A stretch of DNA of 64,000 nt from Anaeromyxobacter oryzisoli (GTDB taxonomy: Bacteria; Myxococcota; Myxococcia; Myxococcales; Anaeromyxobacteraceae): positions 30,165 to 94,164 of the forward strand of contig NZ_JALCZA010000014.1 of assembly GCF_022690765.1 (NCBI RefSeq), written 5' to 3'. The notes beneath the pieces were generated by a model. The model saw only the letters and a program-made list of their open reading frames with translations. It was not told the DNA's origin and searched no databases. Of this stretch, positions 7,989-17,004 are shown in pieces; within the stretch, counting starts at the first letter, position 1, and each line of letters begins with the position of its first letter. The position numbers were made by a program, and so were the translations under genes.

Positions 7989-8917
7989 GCGCGGAGTTCT
8001 TCCATGAGCCCGTCCTGGCCAGAGAGGTCCTGGAGGTCCTGCGCCCTCGACCGGGCGAGCTCTTCCTCGACGGCACGCTCGGAGGCGGGGGGCACTCCGG
8101 CCTCCTCCTCGAAGCGGGTGCGCGCGTGATCGCCCTCGACAAGGACCCCCGCGCCCTGGCCGCGGCGACGGCGCGGCTCGCCCGCTTCGGCGAGGCGTTC
8201 CGCGCGGTCCGCTCCGACTTCCGCGACGCGAAGAACGTGCTCGCCGCCCTCGGCATCGCCGGCGTGGACGGCGCGCTCGTGGATCTCGGCGTCTCGTCGC
8301 CGCAGCTCGACGAGGCCGAGCGCGGCTTCTCGTTCTCGCGCCCCGGCCCGCTCGACATGCGCATGGGCGAGGAGGGGGAGACCCTCGAGGACCTCCTCCG
8401 CCGGATCGACGAGCGCGAGCTCGCGCGGATCCTCTCCGAGTACGGGGAGGAGCCCTTCGCCCGCCCGGTGGCCCGCGCGATCAAGGCCGCCGTCGTCGGC
8501 GAGGAGAAGCTCGACACCGCGCGCCTCGCCGAGATCGTCGCCGGCGCCATCCCGCGCAAGGCGTGGCCGCGGCGGATCCACCCGGCCACCCGCACGTTCC
8601 AGGCGCTCCGCATCGCGGTCAACGACGAGCTCGGCGCGCTCGCGGCGTGGCTCGACGGCCTCCCGGCGATGCTCGCCCCCGGCGGCCGCGCGGCGGCGAT
8701 CGCCTTCCACTCGCTCGAGGACCGGATGGTGAAGGAGCGTTTCCGCGCCCTCACCCGGACCTGCACCTGCCCGCCGGACCTGCCGGTGTGCGTCTGCGGC
8801 GCGAAGGCGTCGTTCAAGGCGATCACGCGCAAGGCGATCCAGGCCTCGGACGAGGAGATCGCGCGGAACCCCCGCGCCCGCAGCGCCCGGCTCAGGGCGG
8901 TGGAGAAGCTGCGATGA
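7985..8917 (+). CDS. rsmH: 16S rRNA (cytosine1402-N4)-methyltransferase RsmH
   Basis: This 310-residue protein begins [15 protein letters not shown] and has the SAM-binding [12 protein letters not shown] motif near residue 29. [19 protein letters not shown] and [19 protein letters not shown] follow, all characteristic of RsmH (formerly MraW). It methylates N4 of C1402 in the ribosomal P site. The GTG at 7985 overlaps the STAS stop. Four cysteines near residues 260-275 ([12 protein letters not shown]) are usual in the family. The next gene, ftsL, overlaps its stop by 4 bases. Confidence 0.95.
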   Translation: MSAEFFHEPVLAREVLEVLRPRPGELFLDGTLGGGGHSGLLLEAGARVIALDKDPRALAAATARLARFGEAFRAVRSDFRDAKNVLAALGIAGVDGALVDLGVSSPQLDEAERGFSFSRPGPLDMRMGEEGETLEDLLRRIDERELARILSEYGEEPFARPVARAIKAAVVGEEKLDTARLAEIVAGAIPRKAWPRRIHPATRTFQALRIAVNDELGALAAWLDGLPAMLAPGGRAAAIAFHSLEDRMVKERFRALTRTCTCPPDLPVCVCGAKASFKAITRKAIQASDEEIARNPRARSARLRAVEKLR

Positions 8918-9417
8918 CCCCGCGCACCGTCCCCGGCCGGTCGCGCCCGGGCCTCGGCGCCGAGATCGTCCTCGTGGCGGCGGCGCTCGCGGCCATCGGG
9001 GTGTTCCACGTGTGGGCGCGCACGCGGGTGCTCACGGCGGGCTACGCGCTCGGCGAGCTGCAGAAGCAGCACGCGGAGCTGGTCGCCGCCCACGACGCGC
9101 TGCGGATCGAGCTCGAGATGGTGCGGTCCACCGCCAAGCTGGAGGAGGCGGTGCGGACCAGGCTTTCGAGGTTGGGCATGGCCCCGCCGGACCGGGGTGC
9201 GGTCTTGGCGGCAGGCCCGCGCCGTCCCCTGGACGGCACGGGTAGGGCGGGCGTGGACGGGGTTGGTGACCGTCCCCGACCGGCGGGGCCAGCCCTCCAC
9301 ACGGCGCCGGCGACGGCGCCCGGACGGGCGGCGGCGGGCCCGGTGGCGGCCCCCGGGGGCGAGGTGGCGCTCCGGGGACCGCTGCGGGCGGGCCGCGCGG
9401 CGCCCCGGGGACCGTAG
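8914..9417 (+). CDS. ftsL: Cell division protein FtsL
   Basis: The 167-residue protein is a bitopic membrane protein. It has a short cytoplasmic N-terminus, one membrane segment at about 17-35, then a periplasmic coiled coil ([20 protein letters not shown]) to about residue 90. This is the FtsL layout, and the position between rsmH and ftsI is the standard FtsL site. FtsL works with FtsB and FtsQ to activate the FtsWI synthase. The tail beyond residue 90 is Pro/Ala/Gly/Arg-rich, of low complexity and longer than usual. The ATG overlaps the rsmH stop. Identification rests on topology and synteny more than on sequence. Confidence 0.8.
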   Translation: MTPRTVPGRSRPGLGAEIVLVAAALAAIGVFHVWARTRVLTAGYALGELQKQHAELVAAHDALRIELEMVRSTAKLEEAVRTRLSRLGMAPPDRGAVLAAGPRRPLDGTGRAGVDGVGDRPRPAGPALHTAPATAPGRAAAGPVAAPGGEVALRGPLRAGRAAPRGP

Positions 9418-9420
9418 GCC

Positions 9421-11475
9421 GTGCGCACCGCGGTCGACCCGCGCGCCGCGCGCTGGATCGCGATCCGCATCGGCGTCCTGACGGTGCTCCTCGCGGCCGC
9501 CTTCGCGGCGGTCGCGGGGCGGGTCTTCTGGCTCCAGGTCCTCCGGCGGGACGCGCTCGCCGGCGAGGCGGTGGACCAGTACCTGCGCGAGCTGGTGCTG
9601 CGGCCCCGCCGCGGCGTCATCACGGATCGGGCCGGCGTCCTCCTCGCCGGGAGCGCCGACGCCCGGTCGGTGTACGCCGATCCGAAGCTCCTGCCCGGCG
9701 GCGGCCGACGGGACGATCCGCGCCGCGCGCAGATCGTCCGCGCCGTCGCCCGGCTCCTGCGGACCGACGCGCGCGGCCTCGACCGCAAGCTCGCGAAGGG
9801 CGGCCGCTTCGTCTGGCTCGAGCGCCGGCTCTCGCCCGAGCGCGCGGCGGCGCTCCAGGCCTGGCTCGACCGCGAGCGGGTGCGCGCGATCCGGCTCGTC
9901 CCGGAGACCCGGCGCTACTACCCGAAGACCGAGGTGGCGTCGCAGGTCCTCGGGATCGTGGACGACGAGGGCAGCGGCCGGGAGGGGATCGAGCGCGCCC
10001 AGGACGACTGGCTCCGCGGCGCGCCGGAGCGGGTCCCCTCGCTCCGCGACGGGCGCGGGCGGATGGTGCTCACCACCGGCGGGCCCAGCTCCAGCCGCGA
10101 GCGCGAGGGGGCGCGCGTGGAGCTCACCCTCGACCAGGGGATCCAGGCCCAGGCGGAGCGGGCGCTCGCGCGGGCGGTCACGGCGTCCCGGGCGCTGGCC
10201 GGCACCGCGGTCGTGCTCGAGGCGGGCACCGGCGAGGTGCTCGCGCTCGCCACCTACCCGACGGCGAACGCCAACGCGGCGCGCTCGGCGGACGCGCTGC
10301 GCGACCGGCCCGTCACCGACGCGTTCGAGCCCGGGTCCACGCTGAAGGTGGCGACCATCGCCGGGGCGCTCGAGGAAGGCGTGATCACCCCGCGCGACGC
10401 CTTCGACTGCGGGAACGGCGCCCTGTCCATCGGCAGCCACACCATCCACGACTCCCACCCCATCGCCTGGGCGGGCCCCTCGCGCATCCTCGTCGAGTCC
10501 TCGAACATCGGCGCCGCGCGGATCGGCGCGCGGCTCGGCCGGGAGCGGCTCCAGGCCTGGTTCCACGCGTTCGGCTTCGGCGAGAAGACCGGGGTCGGCC
10601 TCCCCGGCGAGGTCCGCGGGGTGGTCTCCCTCGCGCGCTCCGAGGTCGCCCTCGCGACCCAGTCCTTCGGCCAGGGCCCCATCACCGCGAACGCGCTCCA
10701 GATCACGAACGCCATGGCGGTCATCGCCAACGGCGGCCAGCTCGTCCGCCCGCGCATCGTCCGGCGCGTGATCGATCCCGCGACCGGCGAGGTGATCGAG
10801 GCGCCGCGGCCGGAGGTGATCCGCCAGGTGGTGAGCCCCGCCACCGCGGACCAGATCGGCCGCTGGCTCGTGGGCGTGATCGAGGATCCCCGGGGGACCG
10901 GCAAGCGCGCGCGGCTCGACGGCTGGCGAGCCGCCGGCAAGACGGGCACCGCCCAGAAGGCCGACCGCGTTTCGGGCGGCTACTCGGCGGATCGCCGGTT
11001 CAGCTCCTTCGTCGGCTTCGCGCCGTACGAGCGGCCGCGCCTGGTCATCGGGATCTTCATCGACGAGCCGAAGGGGGAGATCTACGGCGGCCAGGTCGCC
11101 GCCCCGGCGTTCAAGGAGATCGCCGAGTTCGCGCTGCGGGTCAGCGACGCCCGGCCCCTCGCGACCGCCGCCCCCGCAGCGGCGGCTCCCGTCGCCGTCG
11201 CTCCCCCCGCCGGCGCGGCCGAGCCCGCCGCGGAGGCGGAGGAGCCCGAGCCGCCGGCGGTCGAGTGGACGGCGGACGCGGACGACGCCTTCGGCCGCAT
11301 CGCCGTGCCCTCGCTCGGCGGCCTGCCCGCCCGCGCCGCGATCAAGCGGCTCGAGGAGTCGGGGCTCGCGCCGGAGATCGCCGGCTCGGGCCGGGTGGTG
11401 AGCCAGTCGCCGCCGCCGGGCCGGATCGTCGAGCGAGGAAGTCGCGTTCGCATGACGCTCGCGCCCCCCGGGTGA
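9421..11475 (+). CDS. ftsI: Peptidoglycan transpeptidase FtsI (PBP3) with C-terminal PASTA domain
   Basis: The 684-residue protein has an N-terminal membrane anchor at about 15-40 and a pedestal domain. The transpeptidase domain carries the nucleophile Ser306 in STLK, the SSN motif at 360-362 and KTGTAQ from Lys507. After an Ala/Pro-rich linker, a single PASTA domain occupies about 620-684 and ends in VRMTLAPPG. It cross-links septal peptidoglycan in the periplasm together with FtsW. The GTG at 9421 lies three bases after the ftsL stop. The PASTA tail is absent from E. coli FtsI but present in several other lineages. Confidence 0.95.
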   Translation: MRTAVDPRAARWIAIRIGVLTVLLAAAFAAVAGRVFWLQVLRRDALAGEAVDQYLRELVLRPRRGVITDRAGVLLAGSADARSVYADPKLLPGGGRRDDPRRAQIVRAVARLLRTDARGLDRKLAKGGRFVWLERRLSPERAAALQAWLDRERVRAIRLVPETRRYYPKTEVASQVLGIVDDEGSGREGIERAQDDWLRGAPERVPSLRDGRGRMVLTTGGPSSSREREGARVELTLDQGIQAQAERALARAVTASRALAGTAVVLEAGTGEVLALATYPTANANAARSADALRDRPVTDAFEPGSTLKVATIAGALEEGVITPRDAFDCGNGALSIGSHTIHDSHPIAWAGPSRILVESSNIGAARIGARLGRERLQAWFHAFGFGEKTGVGLPGEVRGVVSLARSEVALATQSFGQGPITANALQITNAMAVIANGGQLVRPRIVRRVIDPATGEVIEAPRPEVIRQVVSPATADQIGRWLVGVIEDPRGTGKRARLDGWRAAGKTGTAQKADRVSGGYSADRRFSSFVGFAPYERPRLVIGIFIDEPKGEIYGGQVAAPAFKEIAEFALRVSDARPLATAAPAAAAPVAVAPPAGAAEPAAEAEEPEPPAVEWTADADDAFGRIAVPSLGGLPARAAIKRLEESGLAPEIAGSGRVVSQSPPPGRIVERGSRVRMTLAPPG

Positions 11476-11490
11476 TAAAAGGGGCGCCGC

Positions 11491-11510
11491 CCGTGTCACG
11501 GAGGACACGG
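11491..11510 (+). other. Hairpin in the ftsI-murE spacer
   Basis: CCGTGTC (11491-11497) pairs perfectly with GACACGG (11504-11510) around a six-base loop, in the 109-base gap between ftsI and murE. There is no U-run, so it is not a clear terminator. It may affect mRNA stability or read-through. Confidence 0.35.
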
Positions 11511-11584
11511 CGGACTCGCAACCGGCCGGCCGCGCGGAGGAAAACGGAACGGACGGCGGTTTGCATGGTAATTCGGTCGAGAAG

Positions 11585-13078
11585 ATGAAGCTCTCCTCCC
11601 TCCTCGCGGGCACCGGCGCCCATGGCGATCCCGGTACGGACCCGGACGTCACCCGTGTCACCGGCGACTCGCGCGAGGTGATCCCGGGCGCCGTCTTCTT
11701 CGCGCTCCCCGGCGCGAAGCTGGACGGGCGGGCCTTCGCCGCCGAGGCGGCGCGGCATGGCGCGGTGGCGGTGGTCGCCGAGCGGGCGGTGGACTGCGCG
11801 CCGGCCCGGCTCCTCCTCGCGCCGTCGGCCCGCCGCGCGATGGCCGTGGCGGCGGCGAACTTCCACGGCCGGCCCGCGGACGCGATGACGGTCGCCGGGA
11901 TCACGGGCACGAACGGGAAGACCACCGTCGCCTACCTCGTCGAGGCCTGCCTCGCCGAGGCCGCCGTGCCCGCCGGCGTCATCGGCACCGTCACCTGGCG
12001 CTGGCCCGGCGTGGACCGCCCCGCGAGCCACACCACCCCGGAGTCCACCGCGATCCAGGCGGTGCTCGCCGAGATGCGCGCCGCCGGGACGCGCGCGGTG
12101 GTGATGGAGGTCTCGTCGCACGCGCTCGCGCAGGAGCGGGTCGCCGGAATGCGCTTCCAGGTGGCCGCGTTCACGAACCTCACGCGCGATCACCTCGACT
12201 ACCACCGGGACATGGACGGCTACTTCGCCGCGAAGCGGCGCCTCTTCGCCGAGCACCTCGCCGAGGGCGGCCTCGCGGTCGTGAACGCCCGCGACCCCTG
12301 GGGCGCGCGGCTCGCCGACGAGCTCGGCCCCGGCCGGCGCGTGTGGCGCTATGGCACGCGGGCCGGCGACGCGCTCCGCGCCACCGGCGTCTCCACCGGC
12401 CTCGAAGGGATCCACGCCGCCTTCGAGACGCCGGCGGGCGCCCTCGCGATCCGCTCGCCCCTCGTCGGCGCGCACAACCTCGAGAACCTGCTCTGCGCGG
12501 CGGGCGTCGCGCTCGGGCTCGGCGTGGCGCCCGACGCCGTCTCCCGCGCGCTGTCCCGGTCGCACGGCGCGCCGGGCCGGCTCGAGCGGCTCGACGGGCG
12601 CGGCGTCTCCGCCTTCGTGGACTACGCCCACACCGACGACGCCCTCGCCCGCGTCCTCGAGGCGCTCCGGTCGCTCTCCCCGCGGCGGCTGATCTGCGTC
12701 TTCGGCTGCGGCGGCGATCGCGACCACGGCAAGCGGCCGCTCATGGGGCGCGCCGCGGGGACCGCGGCGGACCTCGCCATCGTGACGAGCGACAACCCGC
12801 GCAGCGAGGACCCCGGCGCGATCATCGCCGACGTCCTCCCCGGCCTCGACGCCTCCGGCCGCGCGCGCCTCTCCGCGGACCAGGCCCGCGCCGGCGCCGC
12901 CGGCTACGTGGTCGAGCCGGACCGCCGGGCCGCCATCGCCCTCGCCGTCGCCGCCGCGCGTCCGGGCGACGCCGTGCTGGTCGCGGGCAAGGGGCACGAG
13001 GAGTACCAGCTCGTGGGCGCCGAGCGGCGCCCGTTCTCGGATCGCGAGGAGGCCCGCCGGGCCCTCGGCAACGCATGA
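11585..13078 (+). CDS. murE: UDP-MurNAc-tripeptide synthetase MurE (meso-DAP type)
   Basis: The 497-residue Mur ligase has GTNGKTT with the ATP-binding Lys112, a middle catalytic domain, and the C-terminal DNPR motif at 403-406 that recognises meso-diaminopimelate. It therefore probably adds DAP to UDP-MurNAc-L-Ala-D-Glu in the cytoplasm. The start at 11585 (MKLSSLLAG) fits the family. A TTG at 11561, after GCGGAGG, would add eight residues and cannot be excluded. The stop overlaps the murF ATG. Confidence 0.95.
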   Translation: MKLSSLLAGTGAHGDPGTDPDVTRVTGDSREVIPGAVFFALPGAKLDGRAFAAEAARHGAVAVVAERAVDCAPARLLLAPSARRAMAVAAANFHGRPADAMTVAGITGTNGKTTVAYLVEACLAEAAVPAGVIGTVTWRWPGVDRPASHTTPESTAIQAVLAEMRAAGTRAVVMEVSSHALAQERVAGMRFQVAAFTNLTRDHLDYHRDMDGYFAAKRRLFAEHLAEGGLAVVNARDPWGARLADELGPGRRVWRYGTRAGDALRATGVSTGLEGIHAAFETPAGALAIRSPLVGAHNLENLLCAAGVALGLGVAPDAVSRALSRSHGAPGRLERLDGRGVSAFVDYAHTDDALARVLEALRSLSPRRLICVFGCGGDRDHGKRPLMGRAAGTAADLAIVTSDNPRSEDPGAIIADVLPGLDASGRARLSADQARAGAAGYVVEPDRRAAIALAVAAARPGDAVLVAGKGHEEYQLVGAERRPFSDREEARRALGNA

Positions 13079-14469
13079 CCCTCCCGACGTTCACCCCCGA
13101 CGAGCTCGCCGCCGCAACCGGCGGGCGCTGGATCGGCGCGCCGCCCGCGACGCTCGCCGGCGTCTCCACCGACACCCGCACCGTCGCCGCGGGCAACCTC
13201 TTCGTCGCCCTCCGCGGCGAGCGGTTCGACGCCCACGACTACCTCGCCGAGGCGGCCGCGAAGGGCGCCGCCGCGGCGGTGGTCGCGGAGGCGTGGGCCG
13301 CGGCCGGCCGGACGCCGCCGCTCCCGGCCCTCGCGGTCCCCGACACCCTCGCCGCCCTCGGCGCGATCGCGCGCCTGCACCGGCGTCGCTTCTCGATCCC
13401 GTTCGTCGGCGTGACCGGCTCGAACGGGAAGACCACCACCCGCGAGATGATCGCCGCGATCCTCGCGACGCGCGGGGGGGTGCTGAAGACCGAGGGCAAC
13501 CTCAACAACGAGGTGGGCGTCCCGCTCACGCTGCTCCGCCTCGACGCCTCCCACGCGTCGGCGGTCATCGAGATGGGGATGAGCCACCCCGGCGAGATCG
13601 CGCGCCTCGCGGCGATCGCCGAGCCGCAGGTCGGGGTCGTGACGCTCGCCGCGCCCGCCCACCTCGAGGGGCTGGGCACCGTGGAGGCGGTGGCCGACGC
13701 GAAGGCCGAGCTGTACCAGGGGCTCCCCGACGGCGGGATCGCGGTGGCCAACGCCGACGACCCGCGGATGCTGAAGCGCGCGGTCGCCTCCGGGCGGCGG
13801 ATGCTCACCTTCGCGAGCGGCCGCGGCCGCCGCGGCGACGTGGCCGTGCTCGAGATCCTCTCGCAGGGGGACGAGGGCCTCCGCTTCGTGCTCGGGATCG
13901 GGAACCGCGAGGTCCCCGTCCACATCCCCGCCCTCGTCGGCGCCCACAACGCCGCGAACGCCGCCGCTGCCGCCGCCGCCGCGATCGCGCTCGGCTGCAC
14001 CGACCGCGAGATCGCGCGGGGGCTCGCCGCGGTGAAGCCGGTGGGCCGGCGGCTCCGGCTCGAGACGCTCGCCTCCGGGCTCCGGCTCCTGGACGACTGC
14101 TACAACGCGAACCCCGCCTCGATGTCGGCCGCGCTCCGGACCGTGGTCGCGCTCGCCGGCGGCGCCGGGGCCCGCCCCGTCGCGGTGCTCGGGGACATGC
14201 TCGAGCTCGGCGCCTTCGAGGCCGAGGCGCACCGCGCCCTCGGCGAGGAGGCCGCCCGCGCCGGGATCGCCCGGCTCGCCGCGTTCGGGCCGCGCGCCCG
14301 CGCCACCGCCGAGGCGGCCCGGGCGGCCGGCCTCGAGGCCTTCCACACCGAGGAGCCGGACGCGCTCGTCGCCTGGGCGCGCGCCGAGCTCCGTCCCTCC
14401 TCCGACGTCCTCCTCGTGAAGGGCAGCCGAGGCATGAAGCTCGAGCGGCTCGTCGAGGCGCTGCGCTAG
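13075..14469 (+). CDS. murF: UDP-MurNAc-tripeptide-D-alanyl-D-alanine ligase MurF
   Basis: The 464-residue protein has the MurF N-terminal domain (GVSTDTRTVAAGNLFVALRG), the ATP site GSNGKTTT with Lys119, and a middle-domain EGNLNNEVGVPLTLL motif typical of MurF. The C-terminal domain includes LLDDCYNANPASM. It joins D-Ala-D-Ala to the UDP-MurNAc-tripeptide. The ATG overlaps the murE stop and mraY starts at the very next base, so translation is likely coupled along the operon. Length is normal for the family. Confidence 0.95.
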   Translation: MTLPTFTPDELAAATGGRWIGAPPATLAGVSTDTRTVAAGNLFVALRGERFDAHDYLAEAAAKGAAAAVVAEAWAAAGRTPPLPALAVPDTLAALGAIARLHRRRFSIPFVGVTGSNGKTTTREMIAAILATRGGVLKTEGNLNNEVGVPLTLLRLDASHASAVIEMGMSHPGEIARLAAIAEPQVGVVTLAAPAHLEGLGTVEAVADAKAELYQGLPDGGIAVANADDPRMLKRAVASGRRMLTFASGRGRRGDVAVLEILSQGDEGLRFVLGIGNREVPVHIPALVGAHNAANAAAAAAAAIALGCTDREIARGLAAVKPVGRRLRLETLASGLRLLDDCYNANPASMSAALRTVVALAGGAGARPVAVLGDMLELGAFEAEAHRALGEEAARAGIARLAAFGPRARATAEAARAAGLEAFHTEEPDALVAWARAELRPSSDVLLVKGSRGMKLERLVEALR

Positions 14470-15612
14470 ATGCTCTACCACCTCCTGTACCCGCTCGCGG
14501 GCCGCTTCACCCTCCTCAACGTCCTCCGCTACCCGTCCTTCCGCATCGTCGCGGCCGGCCTGGTCTCGATGATCATCGTGCTGCTGCTCGGTCCGCTCTT
14601 CATCGAGCGGATGCGGGTCCTCCAGTACGGCTCGAGCAACGTCCGCGAGGACACGCCCGAGGGGCACAAGAAGAAGGCCGGCACGCCGTCGATGGGCGGC
14701 GCGCTCATCCTGCTCGGGGTCACGGTCTCGACGCTGCTCTTCGCCGATCTCGCGAACCGGTTCGTCTGGGCGGCGCTCCTCGTCACGCTCGGCTACGGCG
14801 CCATCGGCTTCACGGACGACTGGCTCAAGATCTCCAAGCGCAACTCGAAGGGGCTCGCGGGGAAGAAGAAGCTCCTCTTCCAGCTCCTCGTCGTGGTGGT
14901 GGTCTACTACGCCGTCCTCTCCGACTGGCACTTCCACGTCGAGCCCCGCTTCCCCTGGGTGTTCGTGGGCAGCTTCGTGGACCTCCACGTCACCCTGCCG
15001 TTCGTCCCGACCCGCCTCTTCGCCCCGAACCTCGGCTGGCTGTACCTGCCGTTCCTGGTGTTCGTGGTGATCGCCACCTCGAACGCGGTGAACCTCACCG
15101 ACGGCCTCGACGGGCTCGCCATCGGACCGACCATCGTCTCGGCGATGACGTTCCTCGCCCTCTCGTACATCGCGGGCGCGACCATCGGCGGCTTCAGCCT
15201 CGCCGAGTACCTGCGCATCGCGTACATCCCCGGCGCCGAGGAGCTCGGCGTCCTCTGCGCGGCCATCTTCGGCGCGGGCGTGGCGTTCCTCTGGTACAAC
15301 ACGTACCCCGCGTCCTTGTTCATGGGCGACGTCGGCTCGCTCGCGCTGGGCGGCGCGCTCGGCATGCTCGCGGTCCTCACCAAGAACGAGGTCGCGAGCG
15401 CCATCCTGCACGGCGTCTTCCTCGCCGAGACGGTCAGCGTCATCCTGCAGGTCTGGTCGTTCAAGACCCGCGGCAAGCGCATCTTCCGGATGGCCCCGGT
15501 CCACCACCACTTCGAGCTCAAGGGGTGGGCGGAGCCGAAGATCATCGTCCGGTTCTGGATCATCTCGGTGATGCTCGCGCTCGTCGCGCTGCTCTCCATC
15601 AAGCTGAGGTAG
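14470..15612 (+). CDS. mraY: Phospho-MurNAc-pentapeptide transferase MraY
   Basis: The 380-residue integral membrane enzyme has about ten membrane segments. MraY signatures are visible: GTPSMGGALIL early, GFTDDWLK, NAVNLTDGLDGLA, FMGDVGSLALGG and the late VHHHFELKGW histidine motif. It transfers phospho-MurNAc-pentapeptide to undecaprenyl phosphate, forming lipid I on the inner face of the membrane. The ATG directly abuts the murF stop. murD follows after three bases. Confidence 0.97.
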   Translation: MLYHLLYPLAGRFTLLNVLRYPSFRIVAAGLVSMIIVLLLGPLFIERMRVLQYGSSNVREDTPEGHKKKAGTPSMGGALILLGVTVSTLLFADLANRFVWAALLVTLGYGAIGFTDDWLKISKRNSKGLAGKKKLLFQLLVVVVVYYAVLSDWHFHVEPRFPWVFVGSFVDLHVTLPFVPTRLFAPNLGWLYLPFLVFVVIATSNAVNLTDGLDGLAIGPTIVSAMTFLALSYIAGATIGGFSLAEYLRIAYIPGAEELGVLCAAIFGAGVAFLWYNTYPASLFMGDVGSLALGGALGMLAVLTKNEVASAILHGVFLAETVSVILQVWSFKTRGKRIFRMAPVHHHFELKGWAEPKIIVRFWIISVMLALVALLSIKLR

Positions 15613-15615
15613 CCC

Positions 15616-17004
15616 GTGTCGAACCCGGAGCTGAAGGGGCGGAAGGTCACCGTGGTCGGGCTCGCGCGGAGCGGCATCGCCGCCGCGCGGCTCTGCGCGC
15701 GGGAGGGCGCGAAGGTCACCGTCACCGACCGGCGCCCGGCCGCGGAGCTCGCGCCCGCCGTCGCCGCGCTCGGGCCCGAGGTCCGGCGCCGCCTGGGCGG
15801 CCACGACCTCGCCGACTTCGAGCAGGCGGACCTCGTCGTCGTCTCCCCGGGCGTCCCGCTCGCCAACCCCGAGCTCCGGGCGGCGCGGGCGCGCGGCGTG
15901 ACGATCTGGGGCGAGATCGAGCTCGGGTGGCGGTTCCTGCCCCCCGGCACCCCCGTCGTCGGCGTCACCGGGACGAACGGCAAGTCCACCACCACCGCCC
16001 TGGTGGGCGCCCTCCTCTCCCGCGACCGCCGCACCTTCACGGGCGGGAACCTCGGCACGCCGCTGTGCGAGCACGTCCTCTCCGGCGCCCCGGCCGACGC
16101 CGTGGTCGTCGAGCTGTCCTCGTTCCAGCTCGAGGGGATCGACCGGTTCCGCGCGCGGGTGGCGGCCATCCTGAACGTCACGCCCGACCACCTCGACCGC
16201 TACCCGGACGTCGAGGCCTACGCCGCCGCGAAGGCCCGCCTCTTCGCGCGCCAGGAGCCCGGCGACGCGGCGATCGCGAACGCCCGCGACGACCGCGCGA
16301 TGGCGATGGCCGGCGCCTCGCGCGGCGAGCGGTACACGTTCGGCTTCGGCCCCGCGGCCCCCGGCGCCGCGCGCATGGAGGAGGGCGAGCCGGGCCCGGG
16401 CGGCGCCGCGATCTGGATCGCCCCGAACGGCGGCGCCCCCGAGCGCTACCTGCTCCGCAACCGCGCGCTGCGCGGCCGTCACAACCGCGAGAACGCGATG
16501 GCGGCGCTCCTCTGCGCGCGGCTCGTCGGCGTGCCCGGCGCCGCGGCGCAGGCCGGCCTCGACGCGTTCCCCGGGCTGCCGCACCGCCTCGAGCTGGTGT
16601 CGGAGCGGAACGGCGTCGAGTGGGTGAACGACTCGAAGGCCACCAACGTCGACTCGACCTACGTCGGCCTCGCCGCCTTCCCGGCGAGCACGCCGCGCGT
16701 GGTCCTGATCATGGGCGGGCACGGGAAGCGGGCGCCCTATGCGCCGCTCGCGCCCCTGTTCGCGGGGCGGGTGAAGGCCCTCCTCACCATCGGCGAGGAC
16801 GCGCCGGCCATCGAGCGGGAGCTGGGCGGCCTCGCGCCCACCGAGTCGTGCGGCACGCTGGCGGGCGCCGCCCGGCGGGCGGCGGCCCTGGTGGGGCCGG
16901 GCGACGTGGTGCTCCTCTCCCCCGCGTGCTCCAGCTACGATCAGTTCGCGAACTACGAGGAGCGCGGGGAGGCCTTCCGCCGCCTCGCGAGGGAGCACGC
17001 GTGA
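15616..17004 (+). CDS. murD: UDP-MurNAc-L-alanine:D-glutamate ligase MurD
   Basis: The 462-residue Mur ligase has an N-terminal Rossmann-like domain (VTVVGLARSGIAAARL), the ATP motif GVTGTNGKSTTT with Lys123, and VVELSSFQLEGI in the middle domain. The C-terminal domain carries the MurD features VNDSKATNVDS and LLSPACSSYDQF. It adds D-Glu to UDP-MurNAc-L-Ala in the cytoplasm. The GTG start lies three bases after the mraY stop, and the TGA overlaps the ftsW GTG. Confidence 0.96.
   Translation: MSNPELKGRKVTVVGLARSGIAAARLCAREGAKVTVTDRRPAAELAPAVAALGPEVRRRLGGHDLADFEQADLVVVSPGVPLANPELRAARARGVTIWGEIELGWRFLPPGTPVVGVTGTNGKSTTTALVGALLSRDRRTFTGGNLGTPLCEHVLSGAPADAVVVELSSFQLEGIDRFRARVAAILNVTPDHLDRYPDVEAYAAAKARLFARQEPGDAAIANARDDRAMAMAGASRGERYTFGFGPAAPGAARMEEGEPGPGGAAIWIAPNGGAPERYLLRNRALRGRHNRENAMAALLCARLVGVPGAAAQAGLDAFPGLPHRLELVSERNGVEWVNDSKATNVDSTYVGLAAFPASTPRVVLIMGGHGKRAPYAPLAPLFAGRVKALLTIGEDAPAIERELGGLAPTESCGTLAGAARRAAALVGPGDVVLLSPACSSYDQFANYEERGEAFRRLAREHA

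Noticed and set aside
7861..11925. A 1354-residue minus-strand open frame opposite rsmH-ftsI-murE
   Set aside because: Arg/Gly/Pro/Asp-rich shadow of plus-strand genes in GC-rich DNA; no domain, and it covers well-identified dcw genes.
12904..16998. A 1364-residue minus-strand open frame opposite murF-mraY-murD
   Set aside because: Composition is that of an antisense shadow (Arg/Asp/Glu/His-rich) with no recognisable family; the plus-strand genes carry all motifs.
13293..17000. Very long plus-strand frame upstream of ftsW in the same reading frame
   Set aside because: It is an out-of-frame read of murF, mraY and murD; ftsW starts at GTG 17001 by overlap and family length.
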